DNA from: Amanita rubescens | Lineage: Eukaryota; Basidiomycota; Agaricomycetes; Agaricales; Amanitaceae | Length of the DNA: 64,000 bases | Reading direction: 5' to 3' | Assembly (NCBI GenBank): GCA_015039365.1 | Contig: WION01000078.1 | Coordinates: forward strand, 1 to 64,000 | Shown: piece by piece, positions 40,071-51,000 of the stretch | Layout of the letters: every line of letters starts with the position of its first letter | How positions within the stretch are numbered: position 1 is the first letter of the stretch | Notes under the pieces: model-generated | Databases searched by the model: none | The model's input: the letters and a program-made list of their open reading frames with translations, nothing else | What the model was told of the DNA's origin: nothing | Position numbers and translations under genes: made by a program

Positions 40071-41782
40071 TCGTTATCATCGGCAAGAGATAGTAATAGA
40101 TCATTCTTTTCGTCGGTTGACATCCCTTTCATCAGCGCTCGGATGTTCTTGGTGTAATTTGGTTTAGACTCTCGGACTTCTTCTTCTTCCCAATTTCCGT
40201 CACCATCATTTGATGTGGCTCGAATGTGACGTTTGGGCGTGAATCCTCTTTTCCTCCCTCCTTTAAATCGGCCTTTCCCTTTGTTTCTTTTCTTCTTCGG
40301 GCATTGTCCTGACATGTGTCCTTTGATTCCGCAGATAAAACATAAACCGTCTTTGATGTAGCGTTCTCTTTCTTCTTTGGACATGGATCTGATCATAAGT
40401 TCTAGTTCTGGGTCTTCTTCTTGTTCTAGAAATTTATGATCGATCTGCATAGCCCATGATTCGTCGTTGTGAGAGGATGATGAATGACCATTTCCAGATC
40501 GAGGAGAGTAAGCGTATGAACGGGTTCGGATGTTGTCGAGTTTGATAGCAATGTCGTACCAATCTTGTAACGTTTTTGGGTTCATGAGCATTGCTTTTTC
40601 GAACTCGGGTGCTGTAAGTCCTTTTCCGAACATATGGAATGCTGCTTCTCCTTCGATTCCTGCTTTCGTGATTTGTTCCTTGAACTGATTGACGTAATTA
40701 GGCAAGGTCATTTGTTTCTTTCCTTTCATGGACGATCTGTTCTGTAGATTGAGAATTTTCGTGTATGCATTTCCGCTTGGATCAACTTCTCCCCAATCCG
40801 TCAAGAATGATAGTTTGAATGCTTCCCAGTCATCGAATAAAGCGGGTCTTGTGACGCCTCCTTCAACGGTAGCGCGTGATTTTCGTAACTCCGCTAATTT
40901 ATTCTTTTTCCACTGTCTAGCTCCATCTGAGATCTTGTTCAGGGCAGCAAGGATCTTTAAACGGTCTGTATTCATCCTTTCAGGATTCATGTCAAAGAAG
41001 ATTTCGATATCTTCTATGAACGTATTGGCATCCTTTCGCTTCCCCTTAAATTCAGGGAGATCTCCGATGAGACTAGGGGTTCGTGGGTTGGGTGTAGGGT
41101 CTGTGCTTCCTCCAGACATTCTTGGTGATGGTGGGGGTGATGGATCTCTGCGTGGTGGAGTTGGATCGGGTTTAGGTTCGTCTACTTCGATTCTGTCAGG
41201 GTCAAACGGGTCTTCTTCGTCCTTTTCTTCTTTAGGGTTCGAAGGACCTGGTTCGGGATTGGTCGGTCGTTGGGCAGGTGTTGGTGTCGTTCCAACTGAA
41301 AGGTCACTGAGAAAATCAAGAGATAGATCGGGTTTTTGATCTGTTTCTTCTTCTTTCTCGGATTCACTATCGTTTAGGCCAAATTTTGCTTTCTTTTTGC
41401 CTTTTGTAGTTGTCTGTATGGAAAGGAGAGTTTTCGGTCTTAAGTTTTCCGGTAGAGCATCAACAGTCCCTTTTATCCAAGTAGGGGTGTTGAAGTATTC
41501 GTTAGGGACAAAGTCTTGTGTCTCGGATGCTATCCAACGTTCTGTGAGGTGATCGAATCTGATGTGTTGTTCCTGAAGATATAGATCTGCGAAGTAATAG
41601 TATGATTCGTTCGGAGGTCTAGTTTCTTTTTGTGGTATCCAGAATTCTTGTTCTTTTACTGGATTCCCTCCTGTATCTTCCCAGATTCGTTTTGCACCGT
41701 TTAGTCTGACGTAGTATCCGTCAAGAACGTAGTTCCCTTTACGATCTCGTGTAGCTCTATTTGGTGGAGCTCTCCAATCCGT
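40061..41782 (-). CDS. Gag of G, probably non-AUG start
   Basis: The frame is open from 41803 (after TAG) to TGA 40063-40061. The first ATG is 41119, yet the 220 residues before it are clearly homologous to the E gag N-terminus (APPNRATR, EFWIPQKETRPPN, YFNTPTWIKG). ACG at 41782-41780 aligns with TTG at 61241 in E, and both are followed by GAT; these near-cognate codons may be the start. Later come the gag core (GDLPEFKGKRKDANTFIEDI) and a CCHC knuckle (CFICGIKGHMSGQC). It forms particles and binds RNA. It ends at the conserved slip site GGATTTTTGA. Confidence 0.85.
   Translation of the reverse strand, partial: TDWRAPPNRATRDRKGNYVLDGYYVRLNGAKRIWEDTGGNPVKEQEFWIPQKETRPPNESYYYFADLYLQEQHIRFDHLTERWIASETQDFVPNEYFNTPTWIKGTVDALPENLRPKTLLSIQTTTKGKKKAKFGLNDSESEKEEETDQKPDLSLDFLSDLSVGTTPTPAQRPTNPEPGPSNPKEEKDEEDPFDPDRIEVDEPKPDPTPPRRDPSPPPSPRMSGGSTDPTPNPRTPSLIGDLPEFKGKRKDANTFIEDIEIFFDMNPERMNTDRLKILAALNKISDGARQWKKNKLAELRKSRATVEGGVTRPALFDDWEAFKLSFLTDWGEVDPSGNAYTKILNLQNRSSMKGKKQMTLPNYVNQFKEQITKAGIEGEAAFHMFGKGLTAPEFEKAMLMNPKTLQDWYDIAIKLDNIRTRSYAYSPRSGNGHSSSSHNDESWAMQIDHKFLEQEEDPELELMIRSMSKEERERYIKDGLCFICGIKGHMSGQCPKKKRNKGKGRFKGGRKRGFTPKRHIRATSNDGDGNWEEEEVRESKPNYTKNIRALMKGMSTDEKNDLLLSLADDNEDF
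40064..40070 (-). promoter_or_regulatory. -1 frameshift site of G
   Basis: Minus strand GGATTTT in gag phase (G GAT TTT), followed by the gag stop TGA. The 19 bases ggatttttgacagtgggac are the same in E at 59529-59511. Confidence 0.65.
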
Positions 41783-41879
41783 TTTGACAACGTGGCCAGT
41801 AACCTACGGGCTGGCTTTCCGGAAGTTCGTCGAAGTGTGTGTTATCAAACGCCAATGAATCGATGTTCAGGCTTATTGA

Positions 41880-41892
41880 TAAGTTCGACTTA
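41880..41892 (-). promoter_or_regulatory. Self-priming primer site of G
   Basis: Minus strand TAAGTCGAACTTA, two bases after the 5' LTR, is the exact reverse complement (13 of 13) of TAAGTTCGACTTA in the LTR (42090-42078). That LTR motif begins 33 bp after a TATAAG box, where the transcript should start. Confidence 0.72.
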
Positions 41893-41894
41893 AT

Positions 41895-42346
41895 TGTTAC
41901 GAACTCGTTAATCTCAACCTAAGTTGTAACGACAACTCTAGTCACGATTACAAGTCTTAAGTCAAACGTTAAGATTATAAGTTCAATACTAAGTCAAGAC
42001 GTTGACTTAGGATCTGAGGACGATTGTGGTAGATGAGTTTAAGAGCAAGGTTATATTGTCAGACGACAATAAACAGCTAAGTCGAACTTAGGGTTCGACT
42101 CTAGAATACATGCGGTACTTATACTAGCAAGTACAATAAGACGTACTAATTAGTGAATAATGGTAAGTACGGAAGTAAGTATAAGGACGGCGTCATATGT
42201 GGAACAAGGGATGGTATAAGTAAGGAAACGAGCTTGTCCGTATGAATCGAGCATAAAGGAGATGACAAGTAAGGTAGGCATAAAGAAATAAACATGTCCG
42301 ACGTATCATGTAAGCATAATGCGGGAGTCCGTACCGTGTTGTAACA
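41895..42346 (-). repeat. 5' LTR of G
   Basis: 452 bp, same as 34208-34659. The TATAAG-type box is at 42123-42117 (minus). From the likely transcript start to the LTR end I see no ATG. Confidence 0.92.
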
Positions 42347-42351
42347 CGGAT

Positions 42352-44067
42352 ATCCAGCCGAATAACACGATTAACAGATGGATAGCAGGAATCCTCCTCT
42401 TCGACTTCAAACTTCGCCACGTCTCCGCAAAGAAGCACACTCCCGCCGACGGATTATCTAGGCGCCGAGCATCCGAAGAGGACGAGCCTCCAGACGACTC
42501 CGACCCGGACGACTGGATTGACGAAGCTAACGCATTCTGTATCGAGGCCGCCAACTGGACTTTCAAGCCGCACCTCACCGCCGCATGCTATGCCACCGGA
42601 ACTGACGGCCCCGACATATTCTCCCGATCCGAAAAACAGCTAGCCCGAGACGCCGACATACTCAGGATTGAAGCCTACCTCAAAAACCCGCAACGGCCGC
42701 CCGACATGTCAGCCGATCGATTCCGACAATGGCTCAACAAGGCCAAGCGATTCTTTATTCAAGGCGACCGGCTCTGGTACCGAGACGATCACCGCCGACA
42801 CAAGCTCGTCATCCTCAACGACTCCAAGCGACTACAGATCATACAGGAAGCACACGATGACACCGGACACAAAGGCATCTTCGCGACTCGTGCTCGTATC
42901 CGAGACCGTTTCTGGTGGTCCTCCCTTGACTACGACGTTAAATGGTACGTCCGGACGTGTCATAACTGCCAGATCCGAAACGCCCAACGCCTACACATTC
43001 CGCCGACTGTTCCAGAGCCCGGAGGTCTCTTCCGAATCGTACACATGGACACCATGAAGATGCCAGCGTCCGGCGGATTTACCTACATCACGCAAGCAAG
43101 ATGCTCCCTCTCCGCATGGCCCGAATACAAAATGCTCCGCTCCGAAAACGCAACAGCTATCGCCAAGTTCATATTCGAAGATATTCTCTGCCGCCACGGA
43201 GCCATAGAAGTCATTGTCACCGACAACGGAACGCCATATGTAGCTGCTCTAGAAGTCCTCCGCCACCGATACGGTATCAACCACATCCGAATATCCCCGT
43301 ACAACTCACAGGCCAATGGCATCGTTGAACGCCGACATTTTGACGTCCGAGAATCTCTCATCAAAGCAGCCGACGGCAAAACCGAGAAGTGGAGTCAAGT
43401 CGCGCCATCCGTATTCTGGGCCGAGCGCATTATGATACACCCATCTACCGGCTACAGCCCATACTTCATCGCCCACGGAACCGAGCCGACGCTGCCCCTC
43501 GACATCTCGGAAGCCACTTACCTTTGCCCGCCGATTACATCTGAGCTCTCGAGACAGGACTTGCTCGCCCACCGTGCCCGACAGCTACAGAAACGTCCGG
43601 CCGATCTCAAAATCATCCGCGACAAAGTCTACAAGTCCCGGCTTAACGCCGTTCGCAAGCTTGAGCAGCGCTTCCAGCATACGATCAAGAACTTCCGCTT
43701 CAAGAAGGGAGATTTAGTCCTCGTCCGTAATAACAAGATCGATATGGAACTCAATCGTAAAACAAAACCCCGGTACCTCGGACCGATGGTCGTTATCCGG
43801 AAAACCCAAGGAGGATCGTATATACTCGCCGAGACCGATGGAACCCTTTCTAAGTTACGGTACGCAGCCAAACGTTTAATTCCTTACCGATCACGCAGTA
43901 TTGCACCGGGTGAGCGGCTTTCACAATTACTTAATAGATCCGATGAGGAGCTTTATACGATGACACACGACTCGCCCGACGAAGCCTCCCTCGCTGACGG
44001 CGATGGTGATGGTTTCATTGATGAGGCACTAACGGAGGTCGATGACCTACCCGAGTCTGAACTCTGA
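42352..44067 (+). pseudogene. F pol part 2: RNase H end and integrase
   Basis: Continues F pol after G. It has the RNase H tail (FDFKLRHVSAKKHTPADGLSR), then the integrase zinc finger (HDDTGHKGIFATRARI...CHNCQ) and the core with D in VHMDTMKM, D in VTDNGTPY and E in NGIVERRHF. A C-terminal region (KKGDLVLVRNNKID, KPRYLGPMVV) matches the usual post-core module of gypsy integrases. No chromodomain is seen. It ends at TGA 44065-44067. This part is intact; pol is dead because of the RT lesions and G. Confidence 0.9.
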
Positions 44068-44177
44068 ATGCTCCGAGGATATGCATATAGTTTTCGCTAC
44101 AAAGTACAGGTACATTCGTTTAATCACTTCTTATTACAGGAGCCCGCGACGAGCACCGAACCCGAGTCCTCCGAATC

Positions 44178-45368
44178 CTACGCCTTGCCCTTGCCCTTGC
44201 CCTTGCCCTTGCTCTTCGCCTGGGGAACCTCCTCGGCCATCTCCTCCCTTAGCTCCTTCATGTCTGCCTGCAGGTCCTCCACCGACCGCTTGTAAAGGTC
44301 CTGGAATCTCGTCAGCTTCCTCTCCAGCCTGCCGATACGATCCTCATAGCCCGCCTTCGTCTTACCCGCTCCCGAACCGCCTTCAGAACCCGTCTCCACG
44401 TCACCGGCCTCCTTCAGATCCGTCTTACTACGCCTACGCGGAGGTTGCTCCTCCGGACTACTCCCAACCTCGATCTTCCGTTTATCCGACCGAGACGGCG
44501 TCTTCACCGACGAGCCCGATACCCCAAGTGCGCCTACACCTCGCGCCAAAGACGACGGAATGCTCTTAGCAGCCGACGACGCGACGCTTGAGGATCGCAC
44601 GACAGGAGCATCCGCACCAGGCATGGCGCACCTTACCTTCTTCGCTCGACAGAGATCGCATGCCGTATGATCACCGGAGAAGACACAGGCCTTATTCAGC
44701 CTTACGCAAGTTTCGCAGCGCTGCGATTCGGGCATCAGCTGAGGGACCGCGACATAGTCCATCACCAACGTACCTGTTGAAGGGAAATCAACTCTGAACC
44801 GACAGCCGGAGCGACCTTACTGCGTGTAGTACGAGGCCTCGGCGCAGGTCTCTTGAAATTGACGACTGGCACTTCTGGGACAGTTTGACGGCCAGCAGGC
44901 GCACCCGCATGCGACGACCTTTCTAGGACGCTACTTCGCGCAACCGAACCGGAACTGATATGGCTCGCAGAGTCCTCTGGACGCAAACTCGCCCCGGAGG
45001 AGGACCTTGCCAGGTTCACCGTTGTACTAAGTTCTCGTAGACCGACGCCGAGCTTATCGTACTGGACGAGGCCATCCGTGATGACTGAAACAAGCTTTGT
45101 CATTGACCCCGCATCTGCAAGCTCCCGGCTATACGTCCGGATCTTCTCCTGGACACGATTAGTTTCCGCCAACGACAACGTACCCCTTACTCACCACGTC
45201 GTTCTTCGCCAGCTCTAGCCATTTCCGGACATCCCCCTCATTGCTCAAGTTTACTTCCCCCTCTGGCACATCCAGCAACCGCTCGCCAAACGCCTCGACG
45301 TGCTTGTCCAGCTTGCGCGCTATCAGCTTCGTGACACTGCTCCCACCGCCTGCGGATACGGCCGACAT
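44178..45368 (-). CDS. Antisense three-exon gene in F with Cys-rich motif
   Basis: It lies between pol and the 3' LTR on the strand opposite to F. Exon 1 is 45368-45195 (ATG start, MSAVSAGGG), intron 1 is 45194-45149 (GTGAGT...ACTAATC...CAG), exon 2 is 45148-44774, intron 2 is 44773-44721 (GTACGT...GCTGATG...CAG) and exon 3 is 44720-44178. Both introns are phase 0 and intron 2 is needed to join the frames. The product is about 363 residues. Exon 3 starts at a Cys cluster (CETCVRLNKACVFSGDH then CDLCRAKKVRC), like fungal zinc-cluster DNA-binding proteins. Then come basic Ser-rich sequence, a coiled coil (RIGRLERKLTRFQDLYKRS) and a K-G-K-G tail. It may be a captured host-type regulator; its role is unknown. 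Confidence 0.75.
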
Positions 45369-45478
45369 GATTGTAGAAGAGGAAGAGAAGAACCCACCCT
45401 CCACTCCCCTCTATCTCTTATCGCCCTCTTATCTCCTCGGACCTGACCAGGAGGTCAGTATTAAAAGACCCCGGGAGG

Positions 45479-45965
45479 TGTAACGAGCCAGTTCCGGCTA
45501 CGTTGGAACCGAACACCGAAGCGCACCGCATTCCGATTCTCGGCATCACATCACGCATCACGGAAGCTTCCGAAGTCAAACCTTCGCGCCAACGACCTTC
45601 GGCCACATTCCGACAGGGCCATTCCCGCAACTTGAGCGATATTCGAACGCAACGGGGCACCTAGACGCGCACGGACCAACGGACTCGGAGGAAGGCTCGT
45701 CGCAGGTAAGCCTCATGTCCTCGTAGTATATATACGGCATTGTCTGTAGTAGTTGGACATCGAATATACAGCCGGTCTCACTTCCGCTCTCTTTCTCGTT
45801 CCCTTGCGTCCGATTTCCGTTCTCCTTCTCGCTCGGTGACTCGGTCACCGTTCCGTTCCTTCTCCTTCGCTCTCGGCACTCTATCGCACTTAAGCACATC
45901 GGTCAGACCTCCGTAGCCCCTTTGGCCGAACACTGTTCCACGTCGGCCTTCTCTTTATTGTTTCA
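45479..45965 (+). repeat. 3' LTR of F
   Basis: 487 bp. It matches 29288-29774 except for rare differences such as gagccagtt against gagccggtt, a CpG-to-CpA change. Confidence 0.92.
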
Positions 45966-45969
45966 CCGG

Positions 45970-46615
45970 TCACTCCCCTTTCTTCCTTAATTACGGCAGG
46001 CACCCCTGGAAAGGAGAACCGACTATACCCAAAGAAGGGAACGCATCAATCAATGATTTCATCGAAAAACTCCAAAACATACGAGAAAATGCCGCTAGCG
46101 CAATAAGAAAATCCCAAGAAAAAATGATACAAAATTATAATCTAAGAAAGAAATCACCCATAGATCATAAAGAAGGAGACAAGATATGGCTAGAAGCCAC
46201 AAACATCAAAGATGCTAGACCATCAAAGAAACTCTCCGCTAAACGATATGGACCATTCAAAATATTAGAAAAAGTCGGACAAGCTGCGTACAGAATAGAA
46301 TTACCAGAAACATGGAAATTGATTCACCCTGTATTCCATGAGTCCCTTCTCACACCATATACCATACCAAAGTTCCCGAGTCAAAAGAAACACCCCCCGC
46401 CACCCCCTGAGGTGATTGGAAACGAATTAGAATATGTCATTGAGAAAATTCTTGATTCCAGAAAACGCAAATGTGGGAAGTCTTCTCATGTCGAATTTCT
46501 GATCAAATGGAAAGGCTATGACTCAGAACACAATGAATGGGTAACAAAGAAACATGTTCACGCACCAGAACTTGTTGCAGAATTCCGAAAAAGGTATCCC
46601 CTGAAGGTATATTAA
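45970..46615 (+). pseudogene. D pol part 2: integrase C-terminus and chromodomain
   Basis: Resumes D pol after F and one TSD copy (HSPFFLNYGRHPW, the usual block after the integrase core). Features: an HKEGDKIWLEATNIK module with KLSAKRYGPFKI and HPVFHESLL, then a chromodomain (VEFLIKWKGYDSEHNEWV) near the end. The chromodomain lacks the usual tryptophan context W-E-P after EW (EWVTKK), so methyl-lysine binding may be weaker. Stop TAA at 46613-46615. Confidence 0.9.
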
Positions 46616-46719
46616 CCCCACCTTCAACCAAGGAAAGACAACGAGCTGCACTGGCACCATTCGTTAAAAAACCTCGCTTCTATTTCATCTCTGAAACATT
46701 CTCCTCCTTTTATCTCGCA

Positions 46720-47289
46720 ATGGCCACCAACCCCTCTGCCGCCGCCACCCTCACCAAAACCCTCTCCGCCAGCACCTTCGTCTCCCACCTTCACACCATC
46801 ATTGCTGAATATTTCGGCTTCTGTTCCAATGTCCGGATGGCAGCCACCTACGACATCCCCCTCACCACCACCTCCGAGGAACGAGACGTCTTGAGACGTA
46901 CGGCACAAATGGTAGTGGATGAGAACGCCCGGATCGACCTCGTCATTGAGGCCCTTAAAACAATCAAAACGTATAACGACAACTTCATCCGAGCCCACGA
47001 CCCCGACCATCCCTCGATCTCCCGTAGCCGCTGGTGACTCCCACCAGGCGAGGTCTTCTCAAACCTCGTCGCCAGTAACAATTTCGCACTCGGCACCGCC
47101 CACGATCTTGACATCGACGAGCTCACTGACCTAGAGCTCCTAAACTTCGCAGATCAGGTATCTAGCACAACCCCTAACTCCCCCGCATTTACCCAACTCT
47201 TACACGACGTTTTTGGTAGTGATTCCGAGGAAGAAATCGTTGTGGACAACGATTCTTGGGAGGGAGATAATGTTATGATCATGTACTAG
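46720..47289 (+). pseudogene. Small third ORF of D
   Basis: ATG 46720, 189 codons if one in-frame TGA at 47035-47037 is ignored. The stop lies within the start of the 3' LTR (47287-47289). N-terminal part: Ala/Thr-rich, then HLHTIIAEYFGFCSNVRMAA and a helical block (VVDENARIDLVIEALKTI). After the TGA the frame still looks coding and is acidic (DLDIDELTDLELLNFADQ, SDSEEEIVV). It resembles the small E frame at 54607-54230 (S-x-VR, EN-x-R, spaced Leu). The TGA may be a decayed CGA. Function unknown. Confidence 0.6.
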
Positions 47290-47623
47290 TATTACTCTTA
47301 TGGACTATAGTTTACTTCGTATGACTCACTATACCAGTCATATCACACAGCCCCCCCATTATCACTTTTACTCACTCTGACTCATATACAATACTACGTA
47401 TGACTCAGTACCCACATATGACTCATACCTTAGGAGTATATAAACCCCAGTAGCTACGCTGTACTTCCCTAGCTTTAGCAATCTACTGCATACTCCGAAT
47501 AACCCTCAGAGTCTGAACCTCTATTACCTTCCAACCTTTTGCTCACCGCTTAACCTTGGAACCTAATACGTTCTTCCACTTATACGCTGCCACTACCCAG
47601 CCTAAGTGTTGACCGCCGTTACA
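47271..47623 (+). repeat. 3' LTR of D
   Basis: 353 bp, TGTTATGATC...CGCCGTTACA. It differs from the 5' copy by a 2-bp deletion in cactgtatacc and at the last bases. TSD gtcta follows at 47624-47628. Confidence 0.9.
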
Positions 47624-47628
47624 GTCTA

Positions 47629-48015
47629 CGCGAGAGCGTGTCCACAGCATGAGCAGGTGCAATAGCTTACCTATCGCAATATGATCTTAGCACTACCCTT
47701 CGGCGTAGTAGTGATAGTAAGAGGAAGAGAATGGATTGTCCTATTCTACGATACAGGACAGGTTTATATACTAAGAGAGAACAAATATGTGTCTACATAT
47801 GTGTAAGCGTATAGTATAGATGAGAAGATATGGCGTGCTAAGCACACCATAAGATGTGATCATGAGTCTATCATGATGTCACTATGATATCATAATGAAG
47901 TCATTATGATGTCATCTCTATGTCATACATAAAGGATGACGCGAGCGATATGAGTAACATTGATTGTAGTCAATCAGTAGTTAATCATTCTATAAATATA
48001 ATTCTATACTTAACA
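47629..48015 (-). repeat. 3' LTR of B2 (main part)
   Basis: With 24186-24205 it makes a 407-bp LTR equal to those of B1 apart from scattered changes. D sits 20 bp from its 3' end. The polypurine tract (aagtgaaggggtg, minus) lies at 48016-48028. Confidence 0.9.
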
Positions 48016-48037
48016 CACCCCTTCACTTAGATATCCT

Positions 48038-51000
48038 TTATTTAAAGTCTATGATGTTCTCATCATAGAAGGGATCTATATCCGATTCCTGTTGATCAAT
48101 AAGATCATTAAGAAGTTCCATCAACTTCTTGTGTGATAGACGATCAATACCATCTAATTCAAGATTTTGCCAATCAAGAATTAATTTCGTCAAATCACGA
48201 ATTTCCTCAGACTCTAATTTATCTGGTCTTTTAATTAATGCATTTGTAGAAATCGGATATTCTTCTAAGGAAAGTCCCAATCGTTCTCTAAAGAATTTGA
48301 CCTTTTCAAAGGATAAATTCTTAGTCATGAGATCCGCATTCTGCTCGTTGGTTGGTATGTATTCGAGGACTACCTTTTTAGTCTCGATCAACTCGCGAAC
48401 GAAATGATAACGAATATCAATGTGTTTAGAACGATGTTCTTGTGCAGGATTTTGTGCCCAAAATATAGCGCCTTGGTTATCCACGCTAAGTAAGATGCTT
48501 TTAATGGGTGCACCTATTTCATAAAATAGATTTTCAACCCATGCAATCTGTCTTGCAGCATCTGATAAAGATATGTATTCTGCTTCAGTCGAAGACAGAG
48601 CTACAGTCTTTTGTTTTCTACTCGTCCAAGCAACCGCACCACCAGCTAACATTAAGACATAACCGTTTATAGATCGTCGTGTATTACGATCAGCGGCCCA
48701 GTCTGCGTCAGCATAGGCTCTAAATTTATTATTGCCTTTGGCGCTGTAAATGATTTTGACGTTTAAGGTATGAGCAATGTATTTGACTATATACAAGGCT
48801 TTTTGAATATGTTCTTGAGACGGGTTTGATGAAAATTGGGACATCAAAATTACTGCATAGATTATATCAGGTCTAGTTCCTAAGGCGAGATATAGAAGGG
48901 ATCCTATTATCTGTTGATAATAAGAACGTTCCTGTGGTGTGCATTCTCCTTCATTTTTTATAGGAGCATATCCAGCAGGTAACGGTGTGCGTACAGACTT
49001 GCAATCTTCAAGTCCAAATCGCTTGACAACCTTCAAGGCATAAGGACCTTGATCTATAACTAAGAATCCTAAATCACGGTTGTAATTGACTTGGATTCGT
49101 AAATACTCTTTGATCTTTCCAAGATCACGACATTCCCACATCTCCATAAATTTCTTTTTAATGGATACGATGGTGGAATCGTCATTTCCCATAAAGAGTA
49201 TATCGTCGACATACAATATGCATATCGTGATGGTATTCTTGCCTTTACGAACGTAAACGCCAGAATCAGACAAGCATCGCTCGAAATGCAACGATTTCAA
49301 CGATTTATCAGCTTGTTTATTCCAGGCATATGATGCCTGTTTCAATCCATATATGGCTTTCCTCAGCCTATATACTTTAGATTCTTGTCCTTTTACAACG
49401 AAACCTTCTGGCTGGGCCATGTAAATATCTTCATCAAGATCGCCATATAAGAAGGCAGTTTTTACATCTAGGGCTTGTATATCCCAATTTTCAAGCACTG
49501 ATGTGGCCAGAAGTATTCGGATTGTTTCATATCTCGCTACAGGCGAGAATGTTTCGTCGTAATCTAATCCGGGACGTTGACTAAAACCTTTAGCTACGAC
49601 GCGAGCTTTTTTGCGTCCATCGGTTTTTAAGTCGAAAACCCAACGACATCTGATTAGGTTTCGTCCTTTTGGAAGATCAACTAACTCCCAAATATCTCTA
49701 GATTGAAGAGATTTAAATTCGTCATCCATTGCAATCTTCCATTGTTTATACAATTGAGGATTATTGGAGCGCATTTTAGATATATCTCTATAGTCATATG
49801 GAATATTATCAACAAGGGGGACAGCCGCTTTTAGAAGGAAATGAAGAAATTCATTCCCAGATTCATTAATCATTCGAGTTAAATGATCATGTTCCACAGT
49901 TTTTAATTCAGATTTTAAAGCAAAGATTTCTTTGAGTAGAGAAGCAGATTCATTCATTCTATCAGGGTTCCTGTCTGCTGACGGTGGATCCTGAGTTGAA
50001 GAACTCGGAGTTTTATCTTTTAACTGCTCTCGTAAAGCATCTCGCTTTTGCTGAATTTCCGCTTCTATTTGTGCAGGAGTTTTATCTCCATACGTGTTGT
50101 CTCTTTGTACCCTTGGAACTGGAAAACGACCAGAACGGCGAGGACCTATTTGTACAGAGGGTGGACCAGGATCAGATATGATCGGTGGAGGAGGTCTAGG
50201 TCTCTGAGCAAATTCTCTAAAACGATCTCTTTGTCGTTGTTCAAATTGATCAAATTCTCGATCCGTCATAAATGGGTTTTCTATTTCATCACGATCTCTT
50301 TGATTCAAAGAGAAGGGATTATCTTCATCCATAGGACTACGAGGCGAAGGTGGCCTAGATACATATGGTATCGGTGTTATAGGTCTAGAAGGAACAGGAG
50401 TCTCCTCTTTTATTTGTGGAGAGGGAGTACGTCTAAAGGGTTCAGGAGTTTTACGTTTCTTAAACATATCACTCATTTGACGTTTGAATTGATCTCGTAA
50501 ACGAGACTGTTTATCAATTCCTTGACCCTTTTTCCAATCATCGCGTTGTCTACGATAATTGTCACGTCTTTCTTGTTCTCTTTCTTCCCTTTGCCTTCGG
50601 ATATTATCATCTAAGAAATCTCTTCGACGATCGGCAAATTCATCACCGTCATCATCATCGTTTGAATCATCAGAAGGGTCTGACTGCTGTCGATCAGGAG
50701 ATGCACCCCTTCGATCCAAACTTGGTGAGCGTCTACGGCTCGGAGAACGTCTACGGTTCTCTGGGAGTAAGTCATCTAAATCCAAATTTTGTGGAGGACG
50801 GTTAGGTTCCTCTTGAGGAATCGCCTCCCAGATCGGACCAAGATCTTCAGTAATTATATCTGCAGTCTTTCCTTTGCGCGGAAACCTGTTTTCAAAGAAT
50901 GTAGCCTGGGAGGATATGACCAGTGTGTTTGTCGACGTCATGAACCTATAGCCTTTGGTTCCTGATTCATATCCTACAAAAGTGCATAAAACAGATTTCT

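Larger units (their letters stand above)
34208..42346 (-). mobile_element. Ty3/gypsy chromodomain element G, apparently intact
   Basis: 452-bp LTRs (34208-34659 and 41895-42346) read as identical and are flanked by TSD cggat (34203-34207 and 42347-42351) inside F. On the minus strand the order is 5' LTR, self-priming site, gag, pol, third ORF, polypurine tract (cgtaggggagagctag) and 3' LTR. All frames are open. It is the last insertion in the deepest nest and possibly active. It is a relative of E (53576-61882) with the same architecture. Confidence 0.93.
29288..45965 (+). mobile_element. Ty3/gypsy element F with antisense gene, split by G
   Basis: 487-bp LTRs at 29288-29774 and 45479-45965 differ at very few sites, for example ccggt versus ccagt near the start. 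The TSD is 4 bp (ccgg, 29284-29287 and 45966-45969), unlike the 5 bp of the other elements. Inside are a primer site, gag-protease, pol at -1, a three-exon gene on the opposite strand, and the polypurine tract gaccccgggagg. G interrupts RNase H. Pol also has a tandem duplication and a stop codon. GC content is clearly higher than in the copia layers. Confidence 0.92.
24206..47623 (+). mobile_element. Ty3/gypsy chromodomain element D, split by F
   Basis: LTRs at 24206-24560 and 47271-47623 (355 and 353 bp) are flanked by TSD gtcta (24201-24205 and 47624-47628), inside the B2 LTR. The order is leader, gag, pol (protease, RT, RNase H, integrase, chromodomain), a small third ORF and the polypurine tract gggagggagataa. 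F interrupts pol after the integrase core. The pol sequence has weakened active sites, so this copy is old and probably dead. Confidence 0.92.

Noticed and set aside
46537..46719. N-terminal extension of the D third ORF from 46537
   Set aside because: 46537-46615 overlaps the chromodomain end of pol in another frame. ATG 46720 is the better start.
47271..47623. D 3' LTR as an independent solo LTR
   Set aside because: TSD gtcta matches that before 24206, and the coding content between is one continuous gypsy element.
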